Shown one piece after another: positions 1 through 8,931 of a stretch of 64,000 nucleotides of DNA. A program made the position numbers and the translations under genes. The stretch lies in contig JAEXYA010000032.1 in NCBI GenBank assembly GCA_023451825.1, positions 62,001 to 126,000 of the forward strand, given 5' to 3'. Source of the stretch: Pseudomonadota bacterium. GTDB taxonomy: Bacteria; Pseudomonadota; Alphaproteobacteria; Rhizobiales; Xanthobacteraceae. The stretch's first letter is position 1; each line of letters opens with the position of its first letter. The notes under the pieces are model-generated. The model saw only the letters and a list, made by a program, of their open reading frames with translations, made no database searches and had not been told where the DNA came from.

Positions 1-783
1 GACCGGCACGCCATCGATCACGACGGCATTCCCGGTCAAACCAGGCGTAAACGAATTTGTCGGCTCGAAGGCGACCGTTCGCGGCGTACGCTCGAACAGC
101 GTCACACCAGAGTCGGTGTAGATGACCATGTCGTTATTGCCGCGCGTCGTGTAAGTGATGCCGACTTCCTGCGATAGTTTCGACAGAATGCTGTCGCGCA
201 TATCCAGATGATCGGTGACGTCGGCTCCCGACGTTGTGCCCCTCACGATTGTCGTATTCACTTGCTCGAATTGCGCGAGCAACTCATTGATGGTCCTGAC
301 CGACGTCGCCATTTCGGCATCGGCCTCTGAACGCGCCTTCTGCACCGTGGTGGTCGAATCGTTCAGCGAAACCGCCACGTCTTTCGCCGCTTTGACGGCG
401 GCTTGGGCGAAAGTCACATTGTCCGGCGCGGATGTGTATTGCTGTAGCGCGCTCTTCAGCTTGGCCAGCTGCGCCGCGGCTGACTGGTCGAGTTCCGGAT
501 CGTCGATGGTGACAGCTGCCACCTTCTGCAGGCCGTTATACAAGGCGTCCTGCTGAGACGTATTCGCGATTGCCTTGACCACGTTGTTAAACAATCCACC
601 GCTGACCGCGCGCTGGATTCCATTGACATAGACGCCGCTGCCGGGTTGCGACACGATCAACGCATTTTTGCGGGAATAACCGTCCTGCTGCGTTCCCGCG
701 ACGTTGCGCGAGATGACGGAGGACTGAACGCCCGCCGCCATGAGCGACGAGCGAGCCGAGTTGAGCGCAATCGTGAGTGACAT
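1..783 (-). CDS. flgK: Flagellar hook-associated protein 1 FlgK (partial)
   Basis: Translating the minus strand from the ATG at 783 gives MSLTIALNSARSSLMAAG, followed by a typical rod/hook N-terminal signature and an internal 'SRNVAGTQQDGYSRK' stretch like the NxxTxGYSR motif of FlgK. The first 261 codons are present; the C-terminal part lies beyond the left edge. FlgK is exported through the flagellar apparatus and forms the hook-filament junction next to the hook protein. It follows flgE by a 33-base gap on the same strand, the usual hook gene order. FlgK is favoured over FlgL because of the length of the N-terminal region and the order, but the missing C-terminus leaves some doubt. Confidence 0.85.
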   Translation of the reverse strand, partial: MSLTIALNSARSSLMAAGVQSSVISRNVAGTQQDGYSRKNALIVSQPGSGVYVNGIQRAVSGGLFNNVVKAIANTSQQDALYNGLQKVAAVTIDDPELDQSAAAQLAKLKSALQQYTSAPDNVTFAQAAVKAAKDVAVSLNDSTTTVQKARSEADAEMATSVRTINELLAQFEQVNTTIVRGTTSGADVTDHLDMRDSILSKLSQEVGITYTTRGNNDMVIYTDSGVTLFERTPRTVAFEPTNSFTPGLTGNAVVIDGVPV

Positions 784-816
784 CTTGGGCCTCCGTCAGA
801 ATCTGACGTGTGACGG

Positions 817-2061
817 TTAGCGCTTCAGGTTGACGAGAACGTCGAGCAGATCGGCGCCGGTCTGGAACACCTTTGAATTCGCGGTGTAGCCGCGTTGCGA
901 CTCGATCATCGCAGTCAATTCGTTGGCGAGGTCGACATTCGATGCTTCGAGCGCTTCGGACTTCATCGTGCCGAGACCGCTTCTGCCGGCGAAATCAACC
1001 TGGATGTTTCCGGAATTGATGCTCACCGAATAGACGTTGCCGGCTTCCGGCGAGAGATTGTCCGGGCTCGGCACGGTCGCGAGCGGGATCTTGTAGGTGG
1101 CAAGCCGCGTACCATCGTCGAAGATCGAATACATCGTGCCATCGCTGGCGACTTCGACACGATCGAGGCCGCTTGGCGCGTTACCATTCGTTGTCGCCTT
1201 GAACTGGAATTCGTCTGCGACCTGGGTCAAGTTCGCCATGTCGAACGTAATGGCCGAACCGCCGGGGATATTGAAGGACATCGAGTTGGCGCTTCCGGCA
1301 TCCAGACGCCCTTTTCCGGTCGCGCTGACATCGAAGGTGAACGTTTCCGTCGACAAGGCAGCGGCACCATAGGGGAAGCCACCGCCAGGCGCCGCGTCGG
1401 CGCTGTTATAGATTTCGACGTCCCACGTATTTGCGCCGGTCTTGAACATATACATGTCAAGCTTCACCGCGTTGCCGATATTGTCGTAGGTGATGAGCGA
1501 CGTCTTCGACGTGAAATCCGGTGCGCCGGCGCTGATGGCCGCGTTCGCGTCGAGATTTGCGCCATCAAGCTTCGCCTGGGTCGTCGGATTCCCGACCAGG
1601 GTTTGCTGCGCGATATTGACGACTTGAAGATTGCCGAGACCATTGGCGACAACATCCGGGGCTGCGCCATTCCGAACATCGTAGCCCATCAGATAATAGC
1701 CGGCCGTGTTATAGAGATTGCCCTGGCCGTCCGGCACGAACGAGCCTGCGCGGGTCAGATACGGCGTGCCCCCGGCATCGCTGACGATGAAGAAGCCATT
1801 GCCCTGGATCGCGAGATCCGTGGCCGACGTCGTATAGTTCATCGTGCCGGGATCGGAGATCGCATAACGAACCTGCGTCTCGACGCTGCCCGAATTATAG
1901 TTTCCGCTACCGCTGCGCAGGATGAGTGACGAGAATTCCGTCGATGCGCGCTTGTAGCCGGTGGTATTCACATTCGCGATATTGTCGGCGACCGTCGCGA
2001 GTTTGTTCGACTGCGCATTCATGCCGGAGCCGCCCGTGCGCATAACACCATACAGACTCAT
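817..2061 (-). CDS. flgE: Flagellar hook protein FlgE
   Basis: A 414-residue protein beginning MSLYGVMRTGGSGMNAQS, with the flagellar rod-family N-terminal motif (ADNIANVNTTGYKR, about residues 27-40), the central FlgE D2-type domain, and the C-terminal rod motif 'SNVDLANELTAMIESQRGY' near residues 374-392. Many subunits polymerise outside the cell to make the hook, the universal joint between motor and filament. The length is normal for rhizobial hook proteins. It ends 33 bases before flgK and starts 3 bases after the stop of the transglycosylase gene, so it belongs to the same transcript. A 344-codon antisense frame (895-1929) is a GC-driven shadow. Confidence 0.95.
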   Translation of the reverse strand: MSLYGVMRTGGSGMNAQSNKLATVADNIANVNTTGYKRASTEFSSLILRSGSGNYNSGSVETQVRYAISDPGTMNYTTSATDLAIQGNGFFIVSDAGGTPYLTRAGSFVPDGQGNLYNTAGYYLMGYDVRNGAAPDVVANGLGNLQVVNIAQQTLVGNPTTQAKLDGANLDANAAISAGAPDFTSKTSLITYDNIGNAVKLDMYMFKTGANTWDVEIYNSADAAPGGGFPYGAAALSTETFTFDVSATGKGRLDAGSANSMSFNIPGGSAITFDMANLTQVADEFQFKATTNGNAPSGLDRVEVASDGTMYSIFDDGTRLATYKIPLATVPSPDNLSPEAGNVYSVSINSGNIQVDFAGRSGLGTMKSEALEASNVDLANELTAMIESQRGYTANSKVFQTGADLLDVLVNLKR

Positions 2062-2064
2062 CGA

Positions 2065-2742
2065 TCATCCTCCGTTTGACGTAGGGGTATTAGAGTGGAG
2101 ATTGCTTGTGCGGGGCTGGTGGTTATCCACAGGCTTTGGCGATGCCGATCGATCCGAACAGAAGTTGCGAGCGTTGTTCGTCCACGCGCCGAAGCCACTT
2201 GCGACAAGGCTGCCGATCACACTGCAAACATAGCGCTTCTGACCTGCGACATTGTTCGGGCCGGCATTGTAGCGCGCGACGGCCATGGTCCAGTTGCCCT
2301 CGCGCGAACGTAATTCCTTGAGAAATCGCGCTGCGTAATCGACATTGCGCGACGGGTCGAACATCGCTTCCACGCTGGGAAATTTCTCGCCGTGATAGCG
2401 GTGATTGATCTGCATACAGCCGAGATCGATGAGTTTGGCGCCTTTGCTTTTTTCTGCAGCGAAACGCGTGACCGCATCGCGCAGATCACGCGCAAGGACG
2501 GTTCTGCCGTCGACATTGAGCGCATAAGGGTTCAGCACGCCCTTACGCCCCGTCTCGCTGAGACCAACAGCGTAGAGTACACCAAGCGGCACGCCATGGA
2601 CGCGAGCAGCACGTGCCATCTCACGTTCGCAAGGACCGTCAGCGCGCGCCTCGCCCGGGACGCTAGAGATAAAGAGTGCTGCTGCGAATGTGGCGACCGC
2701 TTTGATCCTGCTGACGATCGGGAGGGGTCTGGGATTGATCAT
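2065..2742 (-). CDS. Flagellum-associated lytic transglycosylase (SLT domain)
   Basis: A 225-residue protein with a signal peptide (MINPRPLPIV..., cleavage probably after GEARA) and a soluble lytic transglycosylase fold. The catalytic Glu lies in GLSETG, followed by 'GCMQINHRYHG' and 'ARYNAGPNN', the typical SLT signatures. It would cut peptidoglycan in the periplasm so that the rod can pass; alphaproteobacteria often lack the muramidase domain of FlgJ and use a separate enzyme such as SltF for this. I chose the ATG at 2742, which has GGCAGG upstream and yields a clean signal peptide; the frame is open for another 79 codons. With this start the gene overlaps the end of fliK by 80 bases in a different frame. 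Confidence 0.85.
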   Translation of the reverse strand: MINPRPLPIVSRIKAVATFAAALFISSVPGEARADGPCEREMARAARVHGVPLGVLYAVGLSETGRKGVLNPYALNVDGRTVLARDLRDAVTRFAAEKSKGAKLIDLGCMQINHRYHGEKFPSVEAMFDPSRNVDYAARFLKELRSREGNWTMAVARYNAGPNNVAGQKRYVCSVIGSLVASGFGAWTNNARNFCSDRSASPKPVDNHQPRTSNLHSNTPTSNGG

Positions 2743-3898
2743 GATCCTGCCTGTTCTGTCGCGCGCCGCTCTGTCCCTCACCAGAAGATCGGCCGGATGA
2801 TTCGCCATTGGCCAGAGATTGGTTAGGCGACGACGTGGAGCCGCGTTGATCCGAAGATGCTTGTTGCTGCTGGGGCTGCGACTGTCCGTTATTGAGATTG
2901 GCATCCTGCGATCGCAAGTGATCGATCGCAGCAATATCGAAACTGTAGCCGGCCGACTGCATCGCATCGCTGAGAGCACCTCGCTCCTGCCGCAACAGGT
3001 TCGTGGTCTCGAGACGATCGGCTGTGAGACGGACTTCGACGGAGTCGCCGGCGAGACGCATCTTGATGGTGACGCTACCGAGATTCGGCGGGTCGAGCTC
3101 CAGCGTCATCATGCGGACCGGTCGGCTCTCCGCGAGCTTCGCATTTTCCTGGGCTTGTGTTTCAGCCGCATTCTTGGCTTCCGGCGCTGCAACCGCGGGA
3201 AGGTCACTCGCCATCCGGTCGACGATCTTCTGCAAGGTTGTCACTTGCTGCACAGGCTCGAAATGCGTCTCCTGCTCACGAACAACAGGCTTGCTGACGA
3301 GCGCCGTCTTCGTGTCCAGCGACTCGACCGCCACGGTGAAACGCTTGGTCTCCGGCGCAGGGGTATCCGGATTTTCGATATCACCAGCCGTCATGATGTC
3401 CGCGGGATCGAATTTATCGTCAGCCTGCGGATCAATGTGCAATCCCGACAATGATGGCGTCGATTTGATATCGCGCCCGACATTCTGCTGGCCCTGCTCG
3501 ATCTTCGACATCACAGCGCTGAGCGCGGCATTGGCGTCACGCCAGTCATTGCTGGATGCCGAGGCCGACTTGCCGTCTCCCGAGGACTTCGGTGCGTCCT
3601 CTTCCTTCTCCGGCTGTTCCTTTTCAACCGGCTTTGCCTTCACTTCGCCCTTGAGCTCAGCAAGGATGGCCGCCGCCTCCAATGCCGGCGTCGCCGTGGA
3701 TACATGCGCCGCCTTCTTGTCGATCTTTGCCGTCACCGGTGACTGGTTTTTCGAAACCTGCCGCATCTGCTCGCGAAAATGCTCGGCTTTTTCCTTGCCA
3801 TCCTTGGAATGGAGTGCACCGTGCAAGCCGCCCTTTGCGCCAACTTTTGCTGATGCAAGTTGACGAAATGTCGCCGTCAGGAGATCGGCCTGTTTCAT
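2663..3898 (-). CDS. fliK: Flagellar hook-length control protein FliK
   Basis: A 411-residue protein with a long polar, charged N-terminal and middle part and a FliK C-terminal Flg_hook domain around residues 262-330 ('MMTLELDPPNLGSVTIKMRL', then 'VRLTADRLETTNLLRQE'). This domain switches the export gate from hook to filament substrates when the hook reaches full length; the N-terminal part acts as the ruler. In rhizobia the gene was first called motD and sits after motB and motC, exactly as here. The last 70 residues are rich in Gln, Ser, Asp and Gly and overlap the transglycosylase gene. The start overlaps the motC stop by 4 bases, which suggests coupled translation. Confidence 0.88.
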   Translation of the reverse strand: MKQADLLTATFRQLASAKVGAKGGLHGALHSKDGKEKAEHFREQMRQVSKNQSPVTAKIDKKAAHVSTATPALEAAAILAELKGEVKAKPVEKEQPEKEEDAPKSSGDGKSASASSNDWRDANAALSAVMSKIEQGQQNVGRDIKSTPSLSGLHIDPQADDKFDPADIMTAGDIENPDTPAPETKRFTVAVESLDTKTALVSKPVVREQETHFEPVQQVTTLQKIVDRMASDLPAVAAPEAKNAAETQAQENAKLAESRPVRMMTLELDPPNLGSVTIKMRLAGDSVEVRLTADRLETTNLLRQERGALSDAMQSAGYSFDIAAIDHLRSQDANLNNGQSQPQQQQASSDQRGSTSSPNQSLANGESSGRSSGEGQSGARQNRQDHDQSQTPPDRQQDQSGRHIRSSTLYL

Positions 3899-5079
3899 CG
3901 GGTGGTCTCCTTTAATTGTTCCTGCGACTGATCGAGGAGCTTCTGCGCGTGATCGACGACCGCGTTAGATCGGGCAAAGTCGATCTTGGGCCGCATCACT
4001 GTTTTCGGCTCTGCCTCTCCGTCGTCTTTCACCGGCTCTGGCAAAGCCTTGCGGACATTCAGCCCGATCGCCAGTGCCGCCGTCTGCAATTCGACGTCGC
4101 GTTCCGAAAGCTTGCTCTTGTCGATCTTTTCGAGATCCGCGATAGCCCGGCTATGGTCCGGCGTTACGACACGTGCGGCGGCATGATAGAGGTGCGCTCG
4201 CAGGCGCTCCGGGCTGCCTTCATCAGTCAGGAAAGAGACATGTTTGGCCGCGAGCATCGCCATCTCCGGCTTGCCGCGAACAAGCGCGGTGCGTGCGATC
4301 AAAAGGTAGAGACCTCGCTGACTGCTTCGGTCGAGATGATCGAGAATTGCGACCAGACGCGGGAATCGATCGGGCTGTTGCGCGAAACTGAAGCGCGCGA
4401 CGGACATCGCAAACCGCTGGCGGAAATTGCCGGCATAGATGGAGTTGCGGAAGCGGCGGAAGTAACGAACGGCCAGTGCTTCGAACTTGTCGAAATCGTC
4501 GTCCTGCCCGACGATGAAAATCTCACGCCGCAAGGCGGCCTCTTCCACCAGGGTCCCCGGCATCAGGAGACGCACGTCATCCAGCAATGCAATCGCCGCT
4601 TTCGGATCGTCCTGCGCCACCAATGCCGACTGGACGAGCGCGATTTCTGCGCCGAGCGTCGCTGGCAGGCTTCTCGGCTTGATGTTCCCAAGCTTGGACT
4701 TCGCTTCGTCCGTCCGCCCTTCGACATAAGCGATGGCGCCATCAACCGTGGCTTCGTCGATGTTCAGAACATTGCGGGCGCGAAGGGAGGCAATGACCTG
4801 CGGCGCGCCGCCGCTGAGGAGAAATGTGACCGCGGCACGTGAATTGCGCGCTTCCTTCCACACCGCCGCGTCGGCCTTCAAGAAACTTTCGCCGATCCGC
4901 TTCAGCAAGGCGGGCTGTGCGTTATGGGCTTCCAAATCTCCTCGTGCGATCTGGTCCTGCAGCATCTGCAGCGAACGAACCATCTGATACGGCTCACGCA
5001 CCGGCTCTTCAGCCGGCTGCGCCTGGGCAACGCCCATGCACATGACCAGTATTGTCGTGGTTATCCTCCAGGAGATCAT
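3895..5079 (-). CDS. motC: Motility protein MotC, periplasmic
   Basis: A 394-residue protein with an N-terminal signal peptide (MISWRITTTILVMCMGVAQA) and no further clear membrane segment. It is predicted to be largely helical, with repeated 'ALLDDVRLLMPG'-like helices. In Sinorhizobium, MotC is a periplasmic protein that works with MotB in the stator and affects rotary speed. The call rests on size, export signal and position between motB and fliK in a rhizobial-type operon, rather than on a catalytic motif. Its start overlaps motB by 4 bases and its end overlaps fliK by 4 bases. Confidence 0.82.
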   Translation of the reverse strand: MISWRITTTILVMCMGVAQAQPAEEPVREPYQMVRSLQMLQDQIARGDLEAHNAQPALLKRIGESFLKADAAVWKEARNSRAAVTFLLSGGAPQVIASLRARNVLNIDEATVDGAIAYVEGRTDEAKSKLGNIKPRSLPATLGAEIALVQSALVAQDDPKAAIALLDDVRLLMPGTLVEEAALRREIFIVGQDDDFDKFEALAVRYFRRFRNSIYAGNFRQRFAMSVARFSFAQQPDRFPRLVAILDHLDRSSQRGLYLLIARTALVRGKPEMAMLAAKHVSFLTDEGSPERLRAHLYHAAARVVTPDHSRAIADLEKIDKSKLSERDVELQTAALAIGLNVRKALPEPVKDDGEAEPKTVMRPKIDFARSNAVVDHAQKLLDQSQEQLKETTR

Positions 5080-6383
5080 AGCGTCGGCGCGCGGATCAGG
5101 ATTTCGATACGCCGGTTTTCAGCGGCCAGCGGATCGCTTTGGATCTTCGGCCGCCGATCGGCATAGCCTTCGATACGCTCCACGCGCGCCGCGTCGAGGC
5201 CGCCGCGCACCAGCATATGATAGGCCATATGAGCACGCGCGGTGGACAACCGCCAATTGTCGTATTCGGCGGTCCGGAAGTTGCGCGCATCGGTGTGCCC
5301 GCGCACGACCACCTGACCGCGGTTCTGCGCAATCAGCGGCGTGATCTTGTCGAGCGTACGAACCAGACCCGGCGTCGGCTCGGCTGAGCCATTTGCAAAC
5401 ATGCCGTAATTGGTATCGTCGGTGAGATTGATCAGCAGCCCTTCCGCCGTTTCGCGCACCTCTGCGACGGGATGTGCCGCCCCGAGCGTGGCAAGAACTG
5501 CGGAAATCGCGGATTGCAGCTTGGCCGCATCGGCCTGGGTCGTCTTCTCCGCCTGCGCCTTCTCGAGCTTGACCGGCGGCTTTTCCGTAGCTGCGACCGG
5601 CTTCGGCTCAGCGACGGGATTTGGCTTTGCCACATCGTCGGAGAACAAGCCGACGGGCTTCGGGATGTCGGGCTTGTCCGATTTCGGCGGCGTATTGCTG
5701 GTGCCGGCCACGTCTTGCACCGGAGTGCCGGTCGCATCAGGCTTGGGATCGGCCGGACGCGGCTCCTGTCCTTCGGTGATGGCAACAATATCCTCGCCAT
5801 AAGGCAGGCTGCCAGCTTCCTTGCGTCCGACAGGCTTCTTTTCGAGTGCGGAGATCGATGCCATCGGCCAGTTGATCGGATCGAACGGATCGCGATAGGC
5901 CTCGCCGCCCGTCAAGCCCTCTTTCTTCGCGGGATCCAGCGCGCCGCTGGTCTGCCCGGTACGCGGCGGACCGCCGGCGATCTCCGTCAGTACGGCATAG
6001 GGATCACGGAACAGCGCCGCTTCGCCATAGCGTGGTTGCGGCTGCTGCGGCTGAGCGACATCCGTTGTCGGCTCGCCCGGCTCCGGCAAAGGAGACTTGG
6101 CGCTTCCTTCGGTCGCTTTGCCGGGATCGACACGGCGCGCGTCATTGACTCCCTTGCGGTCGGGCGTCGAGTCCGTGAGCTTGATCGGATTGAAATAGGT
6201 CGCGACGCTTTCGCGCGCCTCCTGGCTGGTGACATTGATCAGCCACATCACCAGGAAGAACGCCATCATCGCCGTCATGAAGTCAGCATAAGCGATCTTC
6301 CAGACGCTGCTCTTCGACTCGCCGGCATCCAGCGAGCTGCGGCGGCGAATGATCAGAATTTCAGTCGGTTCCTGATCGGCCAT
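5076..6383 (-). CDS. motB: Flagellar stator protein MotB
   Basis: A 435-residue protein. It has a cytoplasmic N-terminus, one membrane segment with the proton-channel Asp in 'AYADFMTAMMAFFLVMWL' (about residues 31-48), a long Pro-rich and Lys-rich periplasmic linker (about 70-290), and a C-terminal OmpA-like peptidoglycan-binding domain ('VVRGHTDARNF', 'NWRLSTARAHMAY', 'NRRIEILI'). With MotA it forms the proton-driven stator. The linker is much longer than in enteric MotB, as is usual in rhizobia. It sits 1 base from the upstream FliH-like gene and overlaps motC by 4 bases. motA is about 14 kb away in the same cluster. Confidence 0.95.
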   Translation of the reverse strand: MADQEPTEILIIRRRSSLDAGESKSSVWKIAYADFMTAMMAFFLVMWLINVTSQEARESVATYFNPIKLTDSTPDRKGVNDARRVDPGKATEGSAKSPLPEPGEPTTDVAQPQQPQPRYGEAALFRDPYAVLTEIAGGPPRTGQTSGALDPAKKEGLTGGEAYRDPFDPINWPMASISALEKKPVGRKEAGSLPYGEDIVAITEGQEPRPADPKPDATGTPVQDVAGTSNTPPKSDKPDIPKPVGLFSDDVAKPNPVAEPKPVAATEKPPVKLEKAQAEKTTQADAAKLQSAISAVLATLGAAHPVAEVRETAEGLLINLTDDTNYGMFANGSAEPTPGLVRTLDKITPLIAQNRGQVVVRGHTDARNFRTAEYDNWRLSTARAHMAYHMLVRGGLDAARVERIEGYADRRPKIQSDPLAAENRRIEILIRAPTL

Positions 6384-6384
6384 T

Positions 6385-7149
6385 TTAGCTCTGGATCGCC
6401 ATCTTCAATCGATCGGTCCACGTCTGAAGCTGAGTTTCAAGCACGACCTGATCGATCGTGATCGATGCCTCGACCTCCGGACCGGGACGCAATTCAATGG
6501 CGATCGCACGAACGCCGAGTTTGGTTCGAATCAGTTCCAGCAGCTCGGCCGGGCCTGTCAGTCGGAGCACGGGTCGCCGCACATCGGTCGCGATCGACGA
6601 CAAGTGATCGATGAAATTGTTCACCGCTTGCCGTTGCGCGATGTTGAGAATCATCGGTTCGAGAATCCGTGCGGCAACGCCGGCAATCTTGCCCTGCAGT
6701 TCGTTACCGGCTTCGGTGACGTCAGCGGCAAGCTTCGCCGCAGTCTCGTTGAGCAGCTTCTGCCGCTCCTCTGCCATCTTGTCGGCAAAGGCCTGTTGTT
6801 CTTGTTCGAGCTTCTTGTCGAATTCGGCTTTCGCGACGGCGTAACCTTCCGCGAGGCCCCGCTCGTAGCCGTCGTTCTCCGGTGGAGCCGGCGGCTTGTC
6901 CATCAATGGCTGTATCTGCGCCGCACGCTGTGGCTTCTCCACCAGCGGCTGCAGTTGCGTGGCGCGCGGCTGGCTCTCCACCAATGGCTGCAGCTGCGTT
7001 GCCCGCGGTTGCTTTTCCATCAACGGCTGATGCTGAGGGCGGATGGCAGAATGATGCAGATGATCGAATGGCACGACGCGGCTACCGGGCTTCACGCTCT
7101 CGGGCCGATCGAAGTCCGCGATCAGTCGGGCGACCTTCTCTGCGCTCAT
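6385..7149 (-). CDS. FliH-like flagellar export protein with internal repeats
   Basis: A 254-residue protein. After about 40 residues there are three and a half 13-residue repeats of the form QPL(V/M)E(K/S)QPRATQL (residues 41-87). These are followed by a charged coiled coil ('ERGLAEGYAVAKAEFDKKLE', about 93-130) and a C-terminal domain. Coiled coil plus C-terminal domain, and the place directly after fliF, fit FliH, the regulator and tether of the FliI ATPase; similarity is low, as is usual for FliH. The first codons overlap the end of fliF by 4 bases. fliI itself lies 15 kb away on the other strand. The alternative is an uncharacterised flagellar protein of rhizobia. Confidence 0.65.
   Translation of the reverse strand: MSAEKVARLIADFDRPESVKPGSRVVPFDHLHHSAIRPQHQPLMEKQPRATQLQPLVESQPRATQLQPLVEKPQRAAQIQPLMDKPPAPPENDGYERGLAEGYAVAKAEFDKKLEQEQQAFADKMAEERQKLLNETAAKLAADVTEAGNELQGKIAGVAARILEPMILNIAQRQAVNNFIDHLSSIATDVRRPVLRLTGPAELLELIRTKLGVRAIAIELRPGPEVEASITIDQVVLETQLQTWTDRLKMAIQS
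6889..7029. repeat. 39-base in-frame tandem repeat in FliH-like gene
   Basis: About three and a half copies of a 39-base unit encode QPLMEKQPRATQL, QPLVESQPRATQL, QPLVEKPQRAAQI and a partial QPLMDKPP. Because the unit is a multiple of three, copy-number change would keep the frame. Confidence 0.85.
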
Positions 7150-8801
7150 GCCGGTTCCTCCTGCCTAATCCACTGTTTGAGAATTGCGGCGGCCTGCTTC
7201 TCGTCGAGCTGGATAATCTGCTCCAACCGCTTCTGCGGATGGTTCTGCATATTGCTCGACACGTCTTGAATGAGATTTGGCGGTGGCTCACTCGACAGCG
7301 CAGCCGTTGTCGTCGTGCCGCCGGCGGCAGTGCTGCCACCACTGCTGATCAACGCATTCGCTTCAGCCTGGAACTGTGACGTCTCATCCGACTTCGCGCT
7401 CACCAGGATCGTATTGATCGCCGGCCGCAGGCCGAACCAGATCAGCATGCCGGCCACCGCGAGGATGGTGATGGCGCTCACCAGGCTGCCGGCCTGGCGC
7501 ATCATGACCTCGGTGAACGTGATGGACGGCACCGGCGCCATATCGCGCGCACCTTCCATGAATTCGACTGCCGATACCTGGATCTGGTCGCCACGGGGCT
7601 TGTCGATGCCGGCCGCGGTTGCCGCAATCTGCGCGATCTCGGCAACCTTGGCGTCGATGGTTGCATCGCTGGCCTTGTCGCCCAGGCTGGCGGCCAGCCG
7701 CGGCCTGTTGACCAGCACCGCCAGGAACATCTTGTTCACCACGTAGCCGTCGCTGACGGTGGTCACCGTCTTGGACGAGACTTCAAAATTGGTGATGTCT
7801 TCGCGGCGCTGCTTTTCATCGCTGGAGTTCTTGGCTCCGTTCGCATTGACCTGCTGATCGGGAAGATTCTGCTGAACCGTGGTCGGCTGCTGCCGATCGG
7901 CACTCTGCGACGATTCCTTTTCGCGCACGGCGCGCACCGAGCGCTGCACGCGCGAATCGGGATCGTAGGTGGTTTCATTGGTCTGCCGCTTGTCGGTTGA
8001 CAGCTGCGTGGCGACGCTCACTTCGAAATTATCCAAGCCGAGATACGGCGTCAGCGCCCGGCTGACATTCTCTTGAATCGATCGGCTGACGACTTTCTGC
8101 AGATTGGCCATCGTGGTCGGGGTTACGCCGACACCTCCCCCATCGTCATCGGAGAGAAGCGAACCGTTGCTGTCGAGCACGGTGACCTTGTCGGCCGTCA
8201 TGCCGGGAACCGCAGCGGCCACGAGATGGCGGACCGAACGCGCCGTGCGCGCGTCAGCCGGGCCTTCCGTTCGCAGCACCACCGATGCCGACGGCGGCAG
8301 TTGTTCGCGCCGAAACGATCCACGGGCCGGAATCACGATATGGACGCGCGCCGCCTTGACGTCTTTCAGCACTTGAATCGTTCGCGCAATTTCGCCTTCC
8401 AGCGCGCGCACCCGCGTGACTTCCTGCATGAACGACGTCAAGCCGAGCGATCCGATCTTGTCGAACAGCTCATAGCCACCGCTTGTATTGCTGGGCAGCC
8501 CTTTATCGGCCAGCAATGTGCGCGCCTGAGCCGTCTGGGCTGGACGCACGAAAATGGTATCCCCCGCCGAATTGATGTCAAAAGGGATATTGGCATCGCG
8601 CAGCACCGAACTGACGCGGGTGACGTCCTCCCGGCTCAGGCCGGCATAGAGCGTGTTGTATTCCGGCCGGCTCAGATAATACGCGCCGCCACCGACACCG
8701 GCGAAAACGGCAATGCCGATCACCGCGAGCAGAATGAGACGCTTGGTGCCGAGCTCGAGGAGATTACTCCAGAGCTTCTGCGCATGCTCGCGATTGACCA
8801 T
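7146..8801 (-). CDS. fliF: Flagellar MS-ring protein FliF
   Basis: A 551-residue protein with membrane segments near residues 23-45 ('LLAVIGIAVFAGVGGGAYYL') and 440-460 ('VSAITILAVAGMLIWFGL'). The large periplasmic part carries the YscJ/FliF ring-building motifs ('EYNTLYAGLSREDVTRVSSV', 'GYELFDKIGSLGLTSFMQEV'). The C-terminal tail 'RLEQIIQLDEKQAAAILKQW' is the FliG-binding helix. FliF forms the membrane ring on which the rotor and export gate assemble. It is transcribed after flagellin and before the FliH-like gene, overlapping the latter by 4 bases. Length is normal for the family. Confidence 0.95.
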   Translation of the reverse strand: MVNREHAQKLWSNLLELGTKRLILLAVIGIAVFAGVGGGAYYLSRPEYNTLYAGLSREDVTRVSSVLRDANIPFDINSAGDTIFVRPAQTAQARTLLADKGLPSNTSGGYELFDKIGSLGLTSFMQEVTRVRALEGEIARTIQVLKDVKAARVHIVIPARGSFRREQLPPSASVVLRTEGPADARTARSVRHLVAAAVPGMTADKVTVLDSNGSLLSDDDGGGVGVTPTTMANLQKVVSRSIQENVSRALTPYLGLDNFEVSVATQLSTDKRQTNETTYDPDSRVQRSVRAVREKESSQSADRQQPTTVQQNLPDQQVNANGAKNSSDEKQRREDITNFEVSSKTVTTVSDGYVVNKMFLAVLVNRPRLAASLGDKASDATIDAKVAEIAQIAATAAGIDKPRGDQIQVSAVEFMEGARDMAPVPSITFTEVMMRQAGSLVSAITILAVAGMLIWFGLRPAINTILVSAKSDETSQFQAEANALISSGGSTAAGGTTTTAALSSEPPPNLIQDVSSNMQNHPQKRLEQIIQLDEKQAAAILKQWIRQEEPA

Positions 8802-8878
8802 CGAATCCTCTGCCCAACTTTCGACGCGATCATTGATCGCGAAGCTTGTCCGAGCATTACGAGAGCCTTAACGCGAAA

Positions 8879-8904
8879 TGGCCGCGCTATCGCTAGCGCG
8901 GCCA
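8879..8904 (-). terminator. Hairpin downstream of flagellin
   Basis: A perfect 11-base stem TGGCCGCGCTA / TAGCGCGGCCA with a 4-base loop lies 28 bases after the flagellin stop. Read on the minus strand it is followed by ATTTCGCG, so the U tract is weak. It could end most flagellin transcripts or stabilise the 3' end while letting some read through into fliF. Confidence 0.6.
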
Positions 8905-8931
8905 CCTCTACGAAGTCGTATGAGCGAGCGA

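Noticed and set aside
2119..2133. TTATCCACA match to a DnaA box within the transglycosylase gene
   Set aside because: Single box inside a coding region, far from the replication genes; a chance match is likely.
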